From Ruminococcaceae bacterium UBA1375 (lineage in GTDB: Bacteria > Bacillota > Clostridia > Oscillospirales > Ruminococcaceae), in the NCBI GenBank assembly GCA_002305795.1, contig DBRF01000022.1, positions 1 through 18,209 on the forward strand: a stretch of 18,209 nt of DNA, given 5' to 3'. A program made the position numbers and the translations under genes. The notes under the pieces were generated by a model that saw only the letters and a program-made list of their open reading frames with translations, did no database searches and was not told where the DNA came from. Shown here in pieces: positions 1 to 6,220 of this stretch. How positions within the stretch are numbered: the stretch's first letter is position 1; each line of letters begins with the position of its first letter.

Positions 1-28
1 GCTTCCCTCTCTCGAGGACAGCTTGTTT

Positions 29-57
29 ATTTTACCACGTTCAAACCTCTTTGTCAA
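29..57 (-). promoter_or_regulatory. Leftward promoter P1 (proximal of a tandem pair)
   Basis: Reading the minus strand, TTGACA (57-52) is followed by exactly 17 bases and TAAAAT (34-29). The -35 is perfect and the -10 has five of six consensus bases. It points off the left edge, so its gene is not in the window. The bases after the -10 (AAACAAGCTGTCC, then CGAGAGAGG) resemble those after the second promoter upstream, which suggests a duplicated promoter unit. Confidence 0.75.
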
Positions 58-126
58 GGGGTTTTTTCAGATTTTTTTGAGATTTTTTTGGAATCTCAAA
101 TCCGTCTCTCTCGCGGCGACTTGATT

Positions 127-155
127 AGTTTACCATCTAACCCCAAAAATGTCAA
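127..155 (-). promoter_or_regulatory. Leftward promoter P2 (distal of a tandem pair)
   Basis: On the minus strand TTGACA (155-150), a 17-base spacer and TAAACT (132-127) form a second promoter 98 bases upstream of P1. Both initial transcribed regions contain a CGAGAGAG word. Tandem, near-consensus promoters of this kind commonly precede rRNA or other very highly expressed operons in Firmicutes. That identity is inference, because the downstream gene lies outside the window. Between them, a stem TTTGAGATT/AATCTCAAA (76-84, 92-100) with its T-run in the loop is not a terminator. Confidence 0.7.
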
Positions 156-234
156 GCACTTTTTTCAACTGGAATAATCAAGCAAGATTTTGAAATTGAA
201 AAACTGAAAACACGCCTTTTTCTTGGCAGGCGGC

Positions 235-266
235 CGTGTATACCCCAAAACGTGTATACCCCAAAA
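235..266. repeat. Perfect tandem 16-bp repeat upstream of sleB
   Basis: CGTGTATACCCCAAAA occurs twice back to back (235-250 and 251-266), 46 bases before the sleB start. Each unit holds the palindrome GTATAC. It could be a duplicated protein-binding site for sleB control or simply a slippage duplication. No sigma-F or sigma-G promoter could be assigned with confidence in this leader. Confidence 0.8.
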
Positions 267-311
267 AAAGAAGGACAGACTAGGAAAAACACCCAAGGGA
301 GGAAAACCGGC

Positions 312-998
312 ATGAAGGGAAAAATCGCGGTCATCCGCTTTTTGATTATCCTGCTCAGCGCAGCGCTGCTGCTGGGCGGCGTGTGTTATTTTGTACAGGA
401 ATACCAAATCCAAAGCCAAAGCGCTCTATCCCAAATGGGGAGCCGGGGCACCGAAGTCACCGCCATCCAGGAAAAGCTGAAGGAGTATGGGCTGTACAAC
501 GGCAACATCGACGGCATCTACGGCAGCGCCACCCGGGAAGCGGTCATCCGCTACCAAAAAGCCAACGGTTTAACGGCGGACGGCATAGCCGGCCCCGCCA
601 CCTTAAAGAGTCTGGGCATCAGCGTAGGCACCATTCCCACGGCCACTGAAAGCAACGTCTATCTATTGGCCCGAATTATCTCTGCCGAGGCCCGTGGGGA
701 AACTTATGAAGGCCAGGTAGCAGTGGGGGCCTGTGTCCTCAACCGGGTAGCTCACCCCTCCTTCCCGGACACCTTAGCGGGGGTGATCTACCAACCCGGC
801 GCCTTTACCGCCATCACCGACGGGCAGTTCAACGAACCTATCGCCGATTCCGCCTACCAAGCGGCCCGGGATGCCTTAAACGGCTGGGACCCCAGCGGCG
901 GCGCCATCTACTACTACAACCCGGACAAGACCAGCAACGCCTGGATCCGCACCCGGCCGGTGATTAAGCGGATTGGGAAGCACCTGTTTTGCAGTTGA
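312..998 (+). CDS. sleB: Spore cortex-lytic enzyme (SleB-type cell wall hydrolase)
   Basis: Predicted N-acetylmuramoyl cleaving enzyme that degrades spore cortex peptidoglycan during germination. The 228-residue protein has an N-terminal hydrophobic segment (about 8-27) that would serve as signal or anchor. A PG_binding_1 domain follows (about 42-101, with GNIDGIYGSATREAV and DGIAGPAT), then the SleB/hydrolase_2 domain (about 116-228). The SAEARGE motif carries the expected catalytic glutamate at residue 126. The ATG at 312 is chosen because AAGGGAGG at 295-302 sits nine bases ahead. An in-frame ATG at 252 would add a polar leader with no ribosome site and would displace the hydrophobic segment from the N-terminus. 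The gene stands alone: no ypeB partner follows. Length and domain order match SleB. CwlJ lacks the binding domain, so SleB is the better name. Confidence 0.9.
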   Translation: MKGKIAVIRFLIILLSAALLLGGVCYFVQEYQIQSQSALSQMGSRGTEVTAIQEKLKEYGLYNGNIDGIYGSATREAVIRYQKANGLTADGIAGPATLKSLGISVGTIPTATESNVYLLARIISAEARGETYEGQVAVGACVLNRVAHPSFPDTLAGVIYQPGAFTAITDGQFNEPIADSAYQAARDALNGWDPSGGAIYYYNPDKTSNAWIRTRPVIKRIGKHLFCS

Positions 999-1040
999 TT
1001 TGAAAGTTTCTCAGGGGTCGAATCCCACGCAGTGGATTCT

Positions 1041-1072
1041 GGGGTGAAACCCCCGCATCTTTTTTGTTTTTT
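1041..1072 (+). terminator. Probable sleB terminator
   Basis: GGGGT-GAA-ACCCC (1041-1053) is followed after a short gap by a T-rich run (1060-1072). An upstream hairpin formed by GAATCCCAC and GTGGATTC (1020-1039) precedes it. This two-hairpin arrangement resembles those behind gpmI and tpiA. Confidence 0.6.
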
Positions 1073-1170
1073 GGAACCGATTCGCACTTTGCCGGTTGCC
1101 TCAGCCTGGAAGGTGGGGGAACAATCATAATGGAGGAATTAGTAGTCGGACGAGCAGGGAACGGCGGATG

Positions 1171-1208
1171 AAAAAACAGCCTGCCCCGGCGTGGAGCCGG
1201 CGGGCAGG
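1171..1208 (-). terminator. Intrinsic terminator for leftward transcripts
   Basis: On the minus strand, a GC-rich stem formed by CCTGCCCGCCGGC and GCCGGGGCAGG (1208-1180) has a short loop and a small bulge. It is followed by CTGTTTTTT. It would stop transcripts coming from the gpmI side before they reach sleB. Confidence 0.7.
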
Positions 1209-1240
1209 TCAAGAGTTTGCCAAACTGTGCTTCTCCAATC

Positions 1241-1269
1241 TTGACAGGGAAATGATTTTTCGTTACCAT
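1241..1269 (+). promoter_or_regulatory. Antisense promoter, relic cassette copy
   Basis: TTGACA (1241-1246), 17-base spacer, TACCAT (1264-1269). It sits at the same place relative to the hairpin RNA as the perfect promoter of the second cassette at 10037. The -35 is kept while the -10 has drifted to four of six matches. Confidence 0.6.
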
Positions 1270-1270
1270 A

Positions 1271-1300
1271 AAGAAAAAGGACGGAACCGGCAACGGCTCC
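1271..1300 (-). terminator. Convergent terminator of the relic toxin transcript
   Basis: Minus strand GGAGCCG-TTGC-CGGTTCC (1300-1283) is a seven-pair stem with one G-T pair. It is followed by GTCC and a T-rich run. It matches the position of the terminator at 10066-10099 in the other cassette. Confidence 0.6.
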
Positions 1301-1358
1301 TCCCTGTGGATCAATGAAGTGACCGCTTTAGGGAAGACGAGCGGTCACTTTCTTTTTG
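1276..1358 (+). ncRNA. Candidate antisense RNA, relic copy of a type I antitoxin-like RNA
   Basis: Predicted about 80-nt RNA from the promoter at 1241, ending at a terminator made of AAGTGACCGCT (1317-1327) and AGCGGTCACTT (1340-1350) followed by TTCTTTTTG. It shares a long colinear sequence with the RNA at 10072-10161: the GGACGGAACCGGCAACGG start, the stem, and the TTTTGTCCAAATATC end. The stem pair G1321-C1346 is A10119-T10149 in the other copy, a compensatory change. It is orphaned here because the opposing toxin frame is broken. Start and end are inferred from promoter and hairpin, not measured. Confidence 0.6.
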
Positions 1359-1380
1359 TCCAAATATCGTCAAACCATAG
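1345..1380 (-). pseudogene. Remnant 3' end of a small toxin-like ORF
   Basis: The minus strand encodes FDDIWTKRK and a TGA stop, matching the YDIWTKRK end of the 31-residue ORF at 10148-10243. Upstream in the same frame the sequence is GC-rich and encodes Arg, Gly, Pro and Gln residues rather than a membrane segment. The N-terminal transmembrane part is therefore missing or replaced. A different-frame ORF that runs through the region has no recognisable features. Confidence 0.6.
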
Positions 1381-1381
1381 G

Positions 1382-1418
1382 CCCGGCCGCCTGCTTTGCG
1401 CAGGGCCGGGTGGTTTTT
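1382..1418 (+). terminator. Rightward intrinsic terminator inside the inverted-repeat element
   Basis: Stem CCCGGCC..CTGC with GCAG..GGCCGGG (1382-1410), loop TTTGC, followed by TGGTTTTTGG. It would catch read-through of the antisense RNA and mirrors the leftward terminator at 1171-1208. Confidence 0.55.
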
Positions 1419-1513
1419 GGCTCCGGCTACCACAACTCGCCCGGATTCTAATTCCTCCATTATGATTGTCCGTGGGTATCCCAGGCAGCAGCAATCAACG
1501 GACACCATACATT

Positions 1514-1577
1514 AAGACAAAAAGAAAGATGCAGGGGTTTTACCCCTGCACCCCAGCAGCCTTTTGTAAAAGGCTGC
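1514..1577 (-). terminator. gpmI terminator (double hairpin)
   Basis: Leaving gpmI on the minus strand, hairpin GCAGCCTTTT/AAAAGGCTGC (1577-1556) is followed by TGCAGGGG-TAAAA-CCCCTGCA (1550-1530). A T-rich run (TCTTTCTTTTTGTC) comes next. The same cassette, with compensatory differences, lies behind tpiA. Confidence 0.75.
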
Positions 1578-1592
1578 ACCGAAAACTTTTAC

Positions 1593-3116
1593 TTATTCAT
1601 CCACCAGGATGCTCTGGCCGGTCATTTCCTTGGGCTGCTCCAAATCCATAATCTTCAGCATGGTGGGCGCCAAGTCCGCCAGCCGTCCGCCTTCCCGCAG
1701 CTTCACCTTCCCCAGGCCCACTACAATCAGCGGCACCGGGTTGGTGGTATGGGCGGTGAAGGGAGAGCCGTCCGCTTCGTACATCTGGTCGGCGTTGCCG
1801 TGGTCGGCGGTGACCAGCGCCACCCCGCCTTTGGCCAAAATGGCGTCCACGGTGCGGCCCACGCAGGTATCCACCGCTTCCACCGCGGCTTTGGCGGCGT
1901 CAAACACGCCGGTGTGGCCCACCATGTCGCAGTTGGCGTAGTTGAGGATAATCACATCGTACTTGTCGCTTTCGATCCGCTTCACCACTTCGTCGCAGAC
2001 CTCATAAGCACTCATCTCCGGTTTCAAATCATAGGTGGCCACGCTGGGAGACTTGATCAGCGCCCGGTCCTCTCCGGGGAACTCCGCTTCCACCCCGCCG
2101 TTGAAGAAGAAGGTCACATGGGCGTACTTCTCGGTTTCGGCGATGCGCAGCTGGGTCAGGCCCTTCTTGGAGATATATTCCCCGAAAATGTTGGTGAGCT
2201 TTTCCGGCTTGAAGGCCACGTCCACGTTGGGCATGGTGGCGTCGTACTGGGTCATGCAGACGTAGCACAGGGGGAACCGTCCTTTGGGACGGGCAAAGCC
2301 GGTGAAGTCGTCATCTACCAGGGTCCGGGTGATTTCCCGTGCCCGGTCGGGGCGGAAGTTAAAGAACACCACGCTGTCGTTCTCCCCAATCCGTCCCCCT
2401 TCACAGCAGACGGTGGGCACCACAAATTCGTCGGTGACGTCGGCGGCATAGGACTTATCCATGGTGTCCACCGGGTCCAGGTTCACATTGCCTTCCCCCA
2501 GCACCAGCACCTTGTACGCCTTTTCCACCCGCTCCCAGCGGTTATCCCGGTCCATGGCGTAGTACCGGCCCATGATAGAAGCGATCTGGCCCACGCCCAG
2601 TTCTTTCATGGTGTCCAGCAGCTGTTGGACATACTCCTTGCCGGAGGTGGGGGGCACATCACGGCCGTCCATAAAGCAGTGGACGTACACCTTGGTTAGT
2701 TCAAACTTCTTGGCCATGGTGAGCAGACCCACCAGGTGGTCAAAGTGGGAGTGCACCCCGCCGTCGCTGAGCAGGCCCATGAGGTGGAGGGCCGTACCAT
2801 TTTCCTTGCAGTTTTCCATGGCCTTCACCAAGGCGGGGTTCTGGAAGAAGTCCCCGTCCTGGATGGACTTGGTAATCCGGGTCAGTTCCTGGTACACCAC
2901 CCGGCCGGCGCCGATGTTGGTGTGGCCCACCTCGGAGTTGCCCATCTGGCCGTCGGGCAGGCCCACGTCCAGGCCGGAAGCCCCAATATAGGTCATGCTG
3001 CCCAGGTCTTTCAGCCGCTCCAGGTTAGGTTTGTTGGCGGCGGCGATGGCGTTGCCGTAATCGGAAGGATTGTGGCCGAAACCGTCCATAATAATCAGTG
3101 CAATAGGTCGTTTCAT
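1593..3116 (-). CDS. gpmI: 2,3-bisphosphoglycerate-independent phosphoglycerate mutase
   Basis: Interconverts 3- and 2-phosphoglycerate in lower glycolysis using two Mn ions, in the cytoplasm. The 507-residue protein has the usual length. Visible motifs are IIMDGFG with metal-binding Asp11, MGNSEVGHTNIGAG with the phosphorylated Ser61, FNFRPDRARE, CVMTQYD, HVTFFFNGG and TADHGNADQM. The start at 3116 follows TAGGAGG at good spacing. An upstream in-frame start near 3296 would add about 60 residues encoded by repeat sequence and is rejected. It is the last gene of pgk-tpiA-gpmI on this strand, separated from tpiA by 438 bases, so it may also have its own promoter. A weak candidate is TTGTGC, 16 bases, TACTAT near 3224-3252. 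Enolase does not follow. Confidence 0.97.
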   Translation of the reverse strand: MKRPIALIIMDGFGHNPSDYGNAIAAANKPNLERLKDLGSMTYIGASGLDVGLPDGQMGNSEVGHTNIGAGRVVYQELTRITKSIQDGDFFQNPALVKAMENCKENGTALHLMGLLSDGGVHSHFDHLVGLLTMAKKFELTKVYVHCFMDGRDVPPTSGKEYVQQLLDTMKELGVGQIASIMGRYYAMDRDNRWERVEKAYKVLVLGEGNVNLDPVDTMDKSYAADVTDEFVVPTVCCEGGRIGENDSVVFFNFRPDRAREITRTLVDDDFTGFARPKGRFPLCYVCMTQYDATMPNVDVAFKPEKLTNIFGEYISKKGLTQLRIAETEKYAHVTFFFNGGVEAEFPGEDRALIKSPSVATYDLKPEMSAYEVCDEVVKRIESDKYDVIILNYANCDMVGHTGVFDAAKAAVEAVDTCVGRTVDAILAKGGVALVTADHGNADQMYEADGSPFTAHTTNPVPLIVVGLGKVKLREGGRLADLAPTMLKIMDLEQPKEMTGQSILVDE

Positions 3117-3554
3117 AGATAAACCTCCTAACTTGAAGTTTTTGGTCAGAAACTTTCTGAAAGAATGTTTCGCTTTTCTTTCAAAAAGCTGGTGGGGTTG
3201 CAAGGGGTAAAACCCCTGCAAATATAGTATGTGTCTCGGGAAAGAGCACAAGCGCCCCGGCTGACACGCAGGCACGCTTTTTACCGGGAGGGGCAAGGGA
3301 ACCGGCGGAGGTTCCCAGAAGCAAGGAGCCCCCTTTCATCGGGGAAAGGAAAAACGAAAACTCCCAGGGAAAACCTCCTCCGGTTTTCCCTTCGCCCAAA
3401 ATAGTCATTTTGGGCATCACCCTTTCCCGGTAAAAATCTCAAATACTACCGCAAGGCGCTTTCGTTCCCTTTCCCGAAACAGTTCCATTGCAAGGGGTTT
3501 CACCCCCTGCACCCCTGACCACCCTTTTGTAAAAGGGTGGACCGAAAACTTTAC
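3117..3554. other. gpmI-tpiA intergenic region with hairpins, no gene seen
   Basis: No credible gene. It holds a palindrome GCAAGGGG-TAAA-ACCCCTGC (3200-3219), an inverted member of the hairpin repeats found behind gpmI and tpiA. It also holds a 12-bp perfect inverted repeat TTTTTACCGGGA (3278-3289) and TCCCGGTAAAAA (3425-3436) enclosing 135 bases. Inside that pair lie further stems GGGAAAACC/GGTTTTCCC and GCCCAAAAT/ATTTTGGGC. On the minus strand this would form a structured leader ahead of gpmI. Confidence 0.55.
3490..3540 (-). terminator. Double hairpin behind tpiA
   Basis: Minus strand CCACCCTTTT/AAAAGGGTGG (3540-3519) and GCAGGGGGT/ACCCCTTGC (3510-3490) follow the tpiA stop. There is no long T-run after them, so termination may be partial and some transcription could reach gpmI. 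The sequence from the first hairpin to the stop codon (ACCGAAAACTTT on the plus strand) matches that behind gpmI. Confidence 0.55.
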
Positions 3555-4361
3555 TTATTCCCCTTCTGCCTTCGGCGCATCCTTCCCATATCCCAGCCGG
3601 GAAGCCACCGCCACAATAGCGGAGAACTCGTCGGCCTTCAAAGAAGAACCACCGATGAGTCCGCCGTCGATATCCGGCTCGCTGAGCAGCTCTTCGCAGT
3701 TTTTGGGGTTCATGGAGCCGCCGTAGAGGATGGTCAGGCTGTCCGCCGTGGCCTGGTCGTAGAGGTCGGCCACCGTGTTACGGATGAGCTTGCAAACGTC
3801 GTTGGCCTGCTGGACGGTGGGAGTGCGGCCGGTGCCGATGGCCCAAACCGGTTCATAGGCAATAATCACATTTTTCATGGATTCCTGCTTGATGCCTTCC
3901 AAAGCGATCTTGGTCTGCATGGCAACCACTTCGTTGGTGACCCCGTGCTCCCGTTCGGAGAGCATTTCCCCCACACAGATAATGGCGGTCATGCCGGCGT
4001 TGATGGTGGCTTTGGCACGCAGGTTTACCGTTTCGTCGGTGTCACCGTAAAAACGGCGGCGTTCGGAGTGGCCCACGATTACATAGCGGACCCCCAGTTC
4101 GCAGAGCATTTCGGCGCTGATCTCCCCGGTAAATGCGCCGCTGGAAGCATAGTGGACGTTTTCCGCCCCCACTTTAATCCGGGTGACCCGGGTCATATCC
4201 GCCACCGTTTCCAGGTTGGTGTAGGGGACGCAGAACACGATGTCGCAGTCTGCATTGAGGATGGAGGGAACCATTTCCTCCAACAAGGCCTTGGCCTCCG
4301 CACGGGTTTCGTTCATCTTCCAGTTGCCGGCAATGACGGCACGGCGAAGCGATTTATTCAT
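3555..4361 (-). CDS. tpiA: Triose-phosphate isomerase
   Basis: Cytoplasmic TIM-barrel enzyme interconverting dihydroxyacetone phosphate and glyceraldehyde 3-phosphate. All key features are visible in the 268 residues: AGNWKMN with Lys15, VIVGHSERR with catalytic His98, AYEPVWAIGTG with catalytic Glu170 and the flexible loop, and LYGGSMNPKN with DGGLIGGSSL at the phosphate site. It is slightly longer than the usual 250 or so because of a charged C-terminal tail ending in KAEGE. The ATG at 4361 is preceded by GAGGG at seven bases. It lies 121 bases downstream of pgk on the same strand and probably shares its transcript, with a hairpin at 4413-4468 between them. Confidence 0.97.
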   Translation of the reverse strand: MNKSLRRAVIAGNWKMNETRAEAKALLEEMVPSILNADCDIVFCVPYTNLETVADMTRVTRIKVGAENVHYASSGAFTGEISAEMLCELGVRYVIVGHSERRRFYGDTDETVNLRAKATINAGMTAIICVGEMLSEREHGVTNEVVAMQTKIALEGIKQESMKNVIIAYEPVWAIGTGRTPTVQQANDVCKLIRNTVADLYDQATADSLTILYGGSMNPKNCEELLSEPDIDGGLIGGSSLKADEFSAIVAVASRLGYGKDAPKAEGE

Positions 4362-4412
4362 TCAAATACCCTCATTTCTCATTGTGTTGTGATGAATCTC
4401 CGGCACGAAAAG

Positions 4413-4468
4413 ACGGAAAGGGTGCGCGCCTTTTAGCAAAACTGCGCCTTTCGTGTCACCCTTTCCGT
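4413..4468 (-). terminator. Intercistronic pgk-tpiA hairpin (attenuator or processing site)
   Basis: ACGGAAAGGGTG (4413-4424) and CACCCTTTCCGT (4457-4468) are perfect 12-bp complements around a 32-base loop. A shorter GCGC-based stem can form inside. On the minus strand it is followed only by CTTTTCG, a weak tail. Partial termination or mRNA end protection is therefore more likely than full termination. Confidence 0.5.
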
Positions 4469-4482
4469 GCTTTTGTGTTTTC

Positions 4483-5694
4483 TTATTTATCGTCCACCGC
4501 AGCGATGCCGGGCAGTTCCTTCCCTTCCAGGAACTCCAGGGAAGCGCCGCCGCCGGTAGAAATGTGGCTCATCTTATCACCAAAGCCCAGAGTGTTCACC
4601 GCAGCTGCACTGTCGCCGCCGCCGATGATGGTGGTGGCGTCGGTTTCCGCCAAGCTCTTGGCCACGGCGATGGTGCCGGCAGCCAGAGTGGGGTTCTCAA
4701 ACACGCCCATAGGTCCGTTCCAAACCACGGTCTTGGCGCTCTTGACTTCGTTGGCGTACATTTCCTGGGTCTTGGGACCGATGTCCAGGCTCATCATGTC
4801 GGCAGGAATCTTGTCGGCGTCCACATACTGGATTTCCACCTCAGCGTCGATGGGATCCGGAAAGTCCTTGACGATGGTGCAGTCCACCGGCAGAAGCAGC
4901 TTGACGCCCTTTTCTTCGGCTTTCTTCATCATGTCCTTGCAGTAGTCGATCTTAGTGTCGTCCACCAGAGAGGTGCCTACTTCATAGCCCTTGGCCTTCA
5001 GGAAGGTGTAGCTCATGCCGCCGCCGATAATCAGGGTGTCGGCCTTGCTCAGCAGGTTTTCAATGACGTTGAGCTTGTCCGCTACCTTGGCGCCGCCCAG
5101 GATGGTGACGAAAGGACGCACCGGGTCTTCCACAGCATTGCCCAAATACTTCACTTCTTTTTCCATCAGATAGCCGATGGCGGATTCCTTCACCTTGCTG
5201 GCCACGCCTACGTTGGAGCAGTGGGCACGGTGAGCGGTGCCGAAGGCGTCGTTGACGAACACATCGCACAGGCCGGCCAGTTCTTCAGAGAAAGCCTCTC
5301 CGTTCTTGGTTTCTTCGGCGCGGTAACGGGTGTTTTCCAGCAGCACCACGTCGCCGTCCTTCATTTCCGCCACAGCCTTCTTGGCGTTTTCACCCACCAC
5401 GGTGGGGTCGGCGGCAAAGACCACTTCCTTGCCCAGCTTTTCGCTGAGGCGCTTGGCCACCGGGGCCAGGCTCAGTTCCGGCTTGGGTTCCCCTTTGGGC
5501 TTGCCCAGGTGAGAGCAGAGGATGACCTTAGCTCCCTTGTCCATCAAATACTGAATGGTGGGCAGAGCGGCCACGATCCGGTTTTCGTCGGTGATGACGC
5601 CGTTCTTCAGCGGTACGTTAAAGTCGCACCGCACCAGCACCCGCTTGCCGGCGACGTCCAAATCTTCTACGGTTTTCTTGTTTAATTTTGCCAT
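4483..5694 (-). CDS. pgk: Phosphoglycerate kinase
   Basis: Cytoplasmic two-lobed kinase that transfers phosphate from 1,3-bisphosphoglycerate to ADP. The 403 residues begin MAKLNKKTVEDLDVAGKRVL. Substrate-site motifs are VLVRCDFNVPL and SHLGKPKGE. Further motifs are FVNDAFGTAHRAHCS, LGGAKVADK, VWNGPMGVFE, the nucleotide-site GGGDSAAAV, and STGGGASLEFLEGKELPG. The start at 5694 is supported by AAAGGAAG about ten bases upstream. A longer in-frame extension to 5961 crosses the promoter at 5771-5799 and is rejected. It heads the minus-strand cluster pgk-tpiA-gpmI. The usual upstream partner, glyceraldehyde-3-phosphate dehydrogenase, is absent, so transcription here appears independent of gap. Confidence 0.97.
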   Translation of the reverse strand: MAKLNKKTVEDLDVAGKRVLVRCDFNVPLKNGVITDENRIVAALPTIQYLMDKGAKVILCSHLGKPKGEPKPELSLAPVAKRLSEKLGKEVVFAADPTVVGENAKKAVAEMKDGDVVLLENTRYRAEETKNGEAFSEELAGLCDVFVNDAFGTAHRAHCSNVGVASKVKESAIGYLMEKEVKYLGNAVEDPVRPFVTILGGAKVADKLNVIENLLSKADTLIIGGGMSYTFLKAKGYEVGTSLVDDTKIDYCKDMMKKAEEKGVKLLLPVDCTIVKDFPDPIDAEVEIQYVDADKIPADMMSLDIGPKTQEMYANEVKSAKTVVWNGPMGVFENPTLAAGTIAVAKSLAETDATTIIGGGDSAAAVNTLGFGDKMSHISTGGGASLEFLEGKELPGIAAVDDK

Positions 5695-5770
5695 GGTGAA
5701 AACTTCCTTTCCAGAAATTTCGGTTGCACCCAAAACAGCCCGCCGCAGCCGGCCGTTCTTCAACAGTTTT

Positions 5771-5799
5771 ATTATAATGCAGGTTTTTCCATTTTGCAA
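5771..5799 (-). promoter_or_regulatory. pgk promoter
   Basis: Minus strand TTGCAA (5799-5794), 17-base spacer, perfect TATAAT (5776-5771). The predicted leader to the pgk ATG is about 70 nt. An inverted repeat TTTCCCAT/ATGGGAAA (5825-5832, 5856-5863) lies just upstream and could bind a regulator, but nothing identifies one. Confidence 0.8.
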
Positions 5800-5960
5800 G
5801 AGAAAATCAGCGATTGCGCCGATGTTTCCCATTCGGTCAGCGACCGGGGGAAAAGATGGGAAATTCGGTGAAAGGTTTGGCGGCAGGGGCGGGGGTTCCG
5901 GCCTGTTTCGGAGGGGGATTGAAAAGCCGGAGACAAAACCTTCCGTTTTCTCCTTATCCA

Positions 5961-6012
5961 ATGGAAGATTCGACCGCAGGGAGAATCAATCACAACTATT
6001 CACGATTCATTT
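5961..6012 (+). repeat. Dispersed repeat, partial copy
   Basis: ATGGAAGATTCG, a short GC part, GAATCAATC and then CTATTCACGATTCATTT match the reverse complement of 12971-13025, allowing for a degraded central stem. Both lie in intergenic spacers next to conserved genes. The stretch 5800-6231 otherwise holds hairpin repeats and no gene. Confidence 0.5.
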
Positions 6013-6051
6013 CCTGCGCCCCGCAGCCATCCTCAGAATGGGATTTTCCCT

Positions 6052-6080
6052 GGTTTTTGCGAAGCAAAATGGCCGGCCGG
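6052..6080 (-). repeat. Dispersed two-hairpin repeat, copy B (partial)
   Basis: On the minus strand GGCCGGCC is followed by ATTTTGC-TTC-GCAAAAACC. It belongs to the family also seen at 6164, 10611, 14477, 14650, 14798 and 14960. The GC part here is a simple palindrome. Confidence 0.6.
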
Positions 6081-6163
6081 ACAGAAAGGTCAAAGACCTT
6101 TCGTGGTCAGGCCAAAGGGGGAATCCTCGTTCCCCTACTGCAATCCTCAGAATTCGTTTGCTC

Positions 6164-6206
6164 GGTTTTTGCCGTCAGGCAAAATTGCGGCCCTGCTTAT
6201 GGCCGC
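6164..6206 (-). repeat. Dispersed two-hairpin repeat, copy A; possible degV terminator
   Basis: Minus strand GCGGCC-N8-GGCCGC (6206-6187) is followed by AATTTTGCC-TGAC-GGCAAAAACC. The second stem differs from the other copies at paired positions (GGC/GCC extension), keeping the pairing. Lying just downstream of degV, it may act as its terminator. The T-tract is short. Confidence 0.65.
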
Positions 6207-6220
6207 AAAGAGCGAACGTA

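Larger units (their letters stand above)
1121..1469. repeat. 349-bp element bounded by 22-bp perfect inverted repeats
   Basis: The 22 bases at 1121-1142 (beginning ACAATCATAATGG) recur as an exact reverse complement at 1448-1469. Similarity continues inward more weakly: each arm next carries a CGG..CGAG word, then an A-run and a strong GC hairpin. Each hairpin plus T-run terminates transcription going outward (1171-1208 on minus, 1382-1418 on plus). Between them lie an antisense promoter, a hairpin RNA and a toxin remnant. The structure suggests a small mobile-like or self-insulated cassette. There is no transposase and no clear target duplication. Confidence 0.65.

Noticed and set aside
1311..1508. 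65-codon minus-strand ORF through the inverted-repeat element
   Set aside because: It crosses the toxin remnant in a different frame and both hairpins. It has no hydrophobic or other recognisable feature, and its ATG-GAGG start is just part of the inverted repeat.
1749..2699. Long plus-strand ORF of 316 codons
   Set aside because: It lies entirely antisense to gpmI, is rich in His, Gly and Val as expected from reverse reading of a GC-rich gene, and has no family motif.
3181..3420. 79-codon minus-strand ORF between tpiA and gpmI
   Set aside because: It runs through inverted repeats, has no ribosome site, and its peptide shows no domain.
4453..5685. Plus-strand ORF of 410 codons opposite pgk
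   Set aside because: Antisense shadow of pgk. Composition is biased and no domain is recognisable.
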